Shown here: positions 61,497 through 64,000 of the stretch, in pieces
Layout of the letters: each line of letters begins with the position of its first letter
How positions within the stretch are numbered: the first letter of the stretch is position 1
Origin: Pseudomonas sp. RIT409
GTDB taxonomy: Bacteria > Pseudomonadota > Gammaproteobacteria > Pseudomonadales > Pseudomonadaceae
DNA: 64,000 bases
Assembly (NCBI RefSeq): GCF_003052515.2
Contig: NZ_QARE02000002.1
Location: 62,001-126,000 of the forward strand
Reading direction: 5' to 3'
Position numbers and translations under genes: made by a program
Notes under the pieces: generated by a model
Seen by the model: only the letters and a program-made list of their open reading frames with translations
Told to the model about the DNA's origin: nothing
Databases searched by the model: none

Positions 61497-62045
61497 TCAA
61501 TCGGCCAGGCTGATGCTGAACGGGATCGGGTTGCGCAGGGTGTTGGCCATTGGTGAGGCGTAGTTGGCCAGACGAACGATTTCGTCCAGGGTTTCACGGG
61601 AGGCATCGCCTTCCACCAGCACCTTGACGCGGATGTCCTGAAAGCCCATTTCCAGCGGCTGTTTCTCGGCACCACCCGCGCCCCAGGCAGATGGGTTACC
61701 GATATCGCCTTCGAGAAAGACTTCCAGCTTGCTGAGCTTGACGTTCATCCAGGTGGCCACGGCGGTGACGCCCACGGCGATGCAGCCGCCCAGGCCTGAC
61801 AGAATGACTTCGCCGGGCGCCGGCGCGGTGTTTTCACCGAACAGGTGCAGCGGCTCGTCAACCACCACCGGCGTGTGATCGCCCACGTAGCTCAGGGTAC
61901 GGAACACGCCTTGACCTACGGTATGGACCTTGTTGGTCCCACGGGTATGTGGGTTGTTGCGGCCCTTCTCGGCGAACGCCTCCAGGCCGGCCTGGTCGAT
62001 TGGCTTCAGGTAAGTAGTGGCGACTTGAGCAGTTGTAGCGGACAT
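61497..62045 (-). CDS. OsmC-family protein with a single conserved cysteine
   Basis: A 182-residue OsmC/Ohr-fold protein. The first family Cys is present (SGLGGCIAVGV, about 86-96). The second, normally in a CP(V/I)SNTL motif, is replaced by SPMANTL (about 167-173). Classical thiol peroxidase chemistry is therefore doubtful. Start MSATTAQ at 62045 is about 56 bases after the predicted transcription start. First gene of the nine-gene operon. Confidence 0.83.
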   Translation of the reverse strand: MSATTAQVATTYLKPIDQAGLEAFAEKGRNNPHTRGTNKVHTVGQGVFRTLSYVGDHTPVVVDEPLHLFGENTAPAPGEVILSGLGGCIAVGVTAVATWMNVKLSKLEVFLEGDIGNPSAWGAGGAEKQPLEMGFQDIRVKVLVEGDASRETLDEIVRLANYASPMANTLRNPIPFSISLAD

Positions 62046-62112
62046 GTTTGTTCTCCATTGGGCTGAGCAATGGGCTGGCTGCATGTGCAGCGCCCGTTCG
62101 CCAATGGGCTAT

Positions 62113-62128
62113 CGCAACGGCTGTGCCA
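62113..62128 (-). promoter_or_regulatory. sigma-54 (-24/-12) promoter of the cyanase operon
   Basis: On the minus strand: TGGCAC (62128-62123), five bases, TTGCG (62117-62113). The GG and GC dinucleotides at -24 and -12 are intact. It lies 68 bases upstream of the OsmC start and just downstream of a NifA-like activator gene. Confidence 0.88.
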
Positions 62129-62243
62129 AGACCTATGGATCGGATAGGAAATTTTTATTCGCTATACAAATCAGTAGGTTGAAATCGAGGATTGGACTTT
62201 TACCAAGTTTCACCCCTTACAAGCGCCTCGCCTGAACGACCTT

Positions 62244-62279
62244 CAAATTGTCGACAATGTAAACAATGTCGACAATTTG
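62244..62279. promoter_or_regulatory. long inverted repeat, probable enhancer site for the sigma-54 activator
   Basis: Arms CAAATTGTCGACA (62244-62256) and TGTCGACAATTTG (62267-62279), perfect inverts with a 10-base spacer. Each arm contains the small palindrome TGTCGACA. It sits about 120 bases upstream of the -24/-12 promoter and 18 bases after the activator gene. A terminator is less likely because no T-run follows. Confidence 0.65.
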
Positions 62280-62296
62280 TAAGCCTCATCCGCCTG

Positions 62297-63949
62297 CTAG
62301 GTTTGCAGCTTTTTCCAGCGGTAGTTGAATTGCCTAGCCGTCATTCCTAGCATCTGCGCAGCACGCGACTTGTTGCCCCCGCAGCGCTCGACGGCGTGTA
62401 CCAGCTCATCCGCGGAATGAGAGCTGACCGCCACGTAGGGACGCACAAGCTCGTGATTGAACTCGGTCGCGGAGGCACTCCGCACAGCAGCAACGGGTGA
62501 GTTTTTCGCCCCGCGTGCCGGAAGAAAATGCTCGATGTCCCGCGCACTCAATACCGGCTTTTCGGCCAGCAGCACCAGCCGCTCGATCAAGTTGGACATT
62601 TCCCGGATGTTGCCAGGCCAACTGTGCCCTTGCAGACGCTCAATCGCACTCGCATCAAAGCTGACGTTACGCTGATTGGCCTGATTGATCCGGTTGAGAA
62701 ACTGCAACGCCAGTGCGGGAATGTCCTCACGGCGACTGGCCAGGGTCGGCAGGTGAATCGGAATCACGTTGAGTCGGTAATACAGATCCTGGCGGAACAC
62801 GCCTTGGCTGACCTCCCCGGCCAGATCACGGTTGGTAGCCGCCACCAGCCTGACATCCACCTTGATCTCGCGCTTGCCACCCAGCCGGGTAATGGTGCCC
62901 TCCTGCAACGTGCGCAGCAGCTTGGTCTGCATTGACAGTGGCAGCTCACCGATTTCATCAAGGAAGATCGTTCCGCCATCGGCCTGCTCGAACCAACCTT
63001 CGCGGGCTGTGTTAGCGCCCGTGAATGCGCCACGTTCATAGCCGAACAATTCAGACTCAAACAGCGTGTCGGGAATCGCGGCGCAGTTGATCTTGATGAA
63101 CGGTTTGTCTTGCCTGGGACTGGCCAGGTGCAGTGCCCGTGCAAACAGCTCCTTGCCGGTGCCCGACTCGCCCAGTAACAGCACACTGGCGGTGGAATTG
63201 GAGACCCTTTCCAACTCCGAAATGGCCTGTAGCAATTGCGGCGAGCTGCCGACGATGCCATAGCGATTGGTGCGGGTTTCCAGCGCTCGCACCAGCTGCT
63301 GATTGCGAATTTCCAGCGCCTCGGTCTTCTCTCTGATGTAGGCGCGCAGGTGCAGGATCTGGCCGACCATGGTCGCCAGAATCCGCAGGATGCTGATGTC
63401 GTCAGTCAACGGCCGCACCCGCATGCGGATTCGGTGCGTAGCGAGCACCCCGATGACTTTCTGCCCGATCATGATCGGCAAGGCGATATACGACACGGGG
63501 CCCGGTGGCAGCTTGGCCCGTTCGACCACGCGCCCCAGAAAGGATGGCTCCTTGTCGATGTCCTGAACAATGATCAATTGCCCACGGGCCAGCACCCGGC
63601 CTGTAATGCCCTCATCAGGCGCGTACACGCCGCGTTTGATTTCCTCTCGAGTCAGCCCGTAGGCGTAGCGGATACGGGCGTGCTCTGACGCCTCATCGAA
63701 CAGCACGACACGCCCACGATTCAGGCCCAACAGTTCGGAAAGCAGATGCAGCATCTCGTTGAGCACCGTATCCGAAGTGAGGTCTTTGCCCATCAAGCCG
63801 GTGACCTGTTGGAGCAAAAGCATCTCTTGAGATCGCCAGAACGCCGGTGACGCTTCGATATCCTGATCAGTCGTTACGTTTCCCAATCGCTTTCTCCAGT
63901 TCCGTGCCGCGATGAGTGAAGAGCTACACAACGCTTCACTGACAGCCAT
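62297..63949 (-). CDS. NifA-type sigma-54-dependent activator (GAF-AAA+-Fis)
   Basis: A 550-residue enhancer-binding protein. An N-terminal GAF domain (about 55-195) precedes the AAA+ domain with Walker A GESGTGKE (about 262), the sigma-54 contact loop GAFTGA (about 305), and FLDEIGELP (about 326). A C-terminal Fis-type HTH follows ([22 protein letters not shown]). ATG 63949 has a GGAAGAG site seven bases upstream; an in-frame TTG six codons earlier is rejected. It should sense a small molecule through GAF and activate the cyanase operon. Confidence 0.93.
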   Translation of the reverse strand: MAVSEALCSSSLIAARNWRKRLGNVTTDQDIEASPAFWRSQEMLLLQQVTGLMGKDLTSDTVLNEMLHLLSELLGLNRGRVVLFDEASEHARIRYAYGLTREEIKRGVYAPDEGITGRVLARGQLIIVQDIDKEPSFLGRVVERAKLPPGPVSYIALPIMIGQKVIGVLATHRIRMRVRPLTDDISILRILATMVGQILHLRAYIREKTEALEIRNQQLVRALETRTNRYGIVGSSPQLLQAISELERVSNSTASVLLLGESGTGKELFARALHLASPRQDKPFIKINCAAIPDTLFESELFGYERGAFTGANTAREGWFEQADGGTIFLDEIGELPLSMQTKLLRTLQEGTITRLGGKREIKVDVRLVAATNRDLAGEVSQGVFRQDLYYRLNVIPIHLPTLASRREDIPALALQFLNRINQANQRNVSFDASAIERLQGHSWPGNIREMSNLIERLVLLAEKPVLSARDIEHFLPARGAKNSPVAAVRSASATEFNHELVRPYVAVSSHSADELVHAVERCGGNKSRAAQMLGMTARQFNYRWKKLQT

Positions 63950-64000
63950 GCAAGAACTCTTCCGCAACCCAGCGTAGTGGTCTGATGAGAGCGGACACCC

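Noticed and set aside
62244..62279. terminator of the activator gene
   Set aside because: The perfect inverted repeat has an AT-rich arm and no T-run; position and palindromic arms fit a protein-binding site better.
53496..63949. Nit1C cyanotrophy cluster
   Set aside because: No nitrilase, radical SAM or the other Nit1C genes; the gene set here is different.

Overview
This window is a Pseudomonas chromosome segment, probably of the P. fluorescens / P. syringae lineage, centred on the replication origin. The evidence is the gene order dnaA-dnaN-recF-gyrB on one side and rpmH-rnpA-yidD-yidC-mnmE, mnmG-rsmG-parA-parB, atpIBEFHAGDC and glmU-glmR-glmS on the other. Pseudomonad REP palindromes (core GTAGGAGCGCGCTTGCCCGC) and parS sites (TGTTCCACGTGGAACA) agree with this. 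No rRNA, tRNA, CRISPR array or prophage was seen.

Layout. 1-7.1 kb: end of a choline-sulfatase gene, a choline-binding protein, aroE-hemF, qor, tsaC, dprA and a LysM protein. 7.1-18 kb: def, fmt-rsmB-trkA-TPR, a lipid A acyltransferase, tag, glyQS, gmhB and a PlsC-type acyltransferase. 18.2-22.1 kb: an accessory MFS transporter and a GH63-type glycosidase between plsC and gyrB. 22.2-28.6 kb: gyrB, recF, dnaN, dnaA with three parS sites. 28.6-29.2 kb: oriC with five perfect DnaA boxes and an AT-rich stretch. 29.2-49.4 kb: the conserved right arm. 33.1-33.6 kb, between mnmE and mnmG, holds a second origin-like array whose boxes sit at the same offsets as those of oriC.

49.4-64 kb, just past glmS (the usual Tn7 attachment region), is accessory DNA. 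It starts with insertion-sequence debris. Next comes a TetR-controlled module: an AHL-lactonase-like metallo-hydrolase, a 35-residue membrane peptide and an MFS pump, with three AACCG..CGGTT operators. A broken dihydrolipoamide acyltransferase gene follows. The last part is a nine-gene minus-strand operon behind a clear sigma-54 promoter and downstream of its NifA-like activator. The operon encodes an OsmC-like protein, an acyl-CoA-dehydrogenase-fold flavoprotein without the usual catalytic glutamate, a rubredoxin-FAD reductase fusion, an NrtABC/CynABD-like ABC importer, cyanase, a Blh-type persulfide dioxygenase and a TauE/SafE exporter. Read together, these genes suggest use or detoxification of a compound yielding both cyanate and reduced sulfur (thiocyanate or a relative), or oxidation of cyanide to cyanate. 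This is inference, but it is the strongest candidate here for an undescribed system.

Starts were corrected by hand wherever the longest reading frame over-ran the family N terminus (hemF, LysM protein, glyQ, gmhB, plsC, both MFS-adjacent genes, yidC, mnmE, mnmG, atpI, glmU, tetR, blh, cynS, osmC and the sigma-54 activator).
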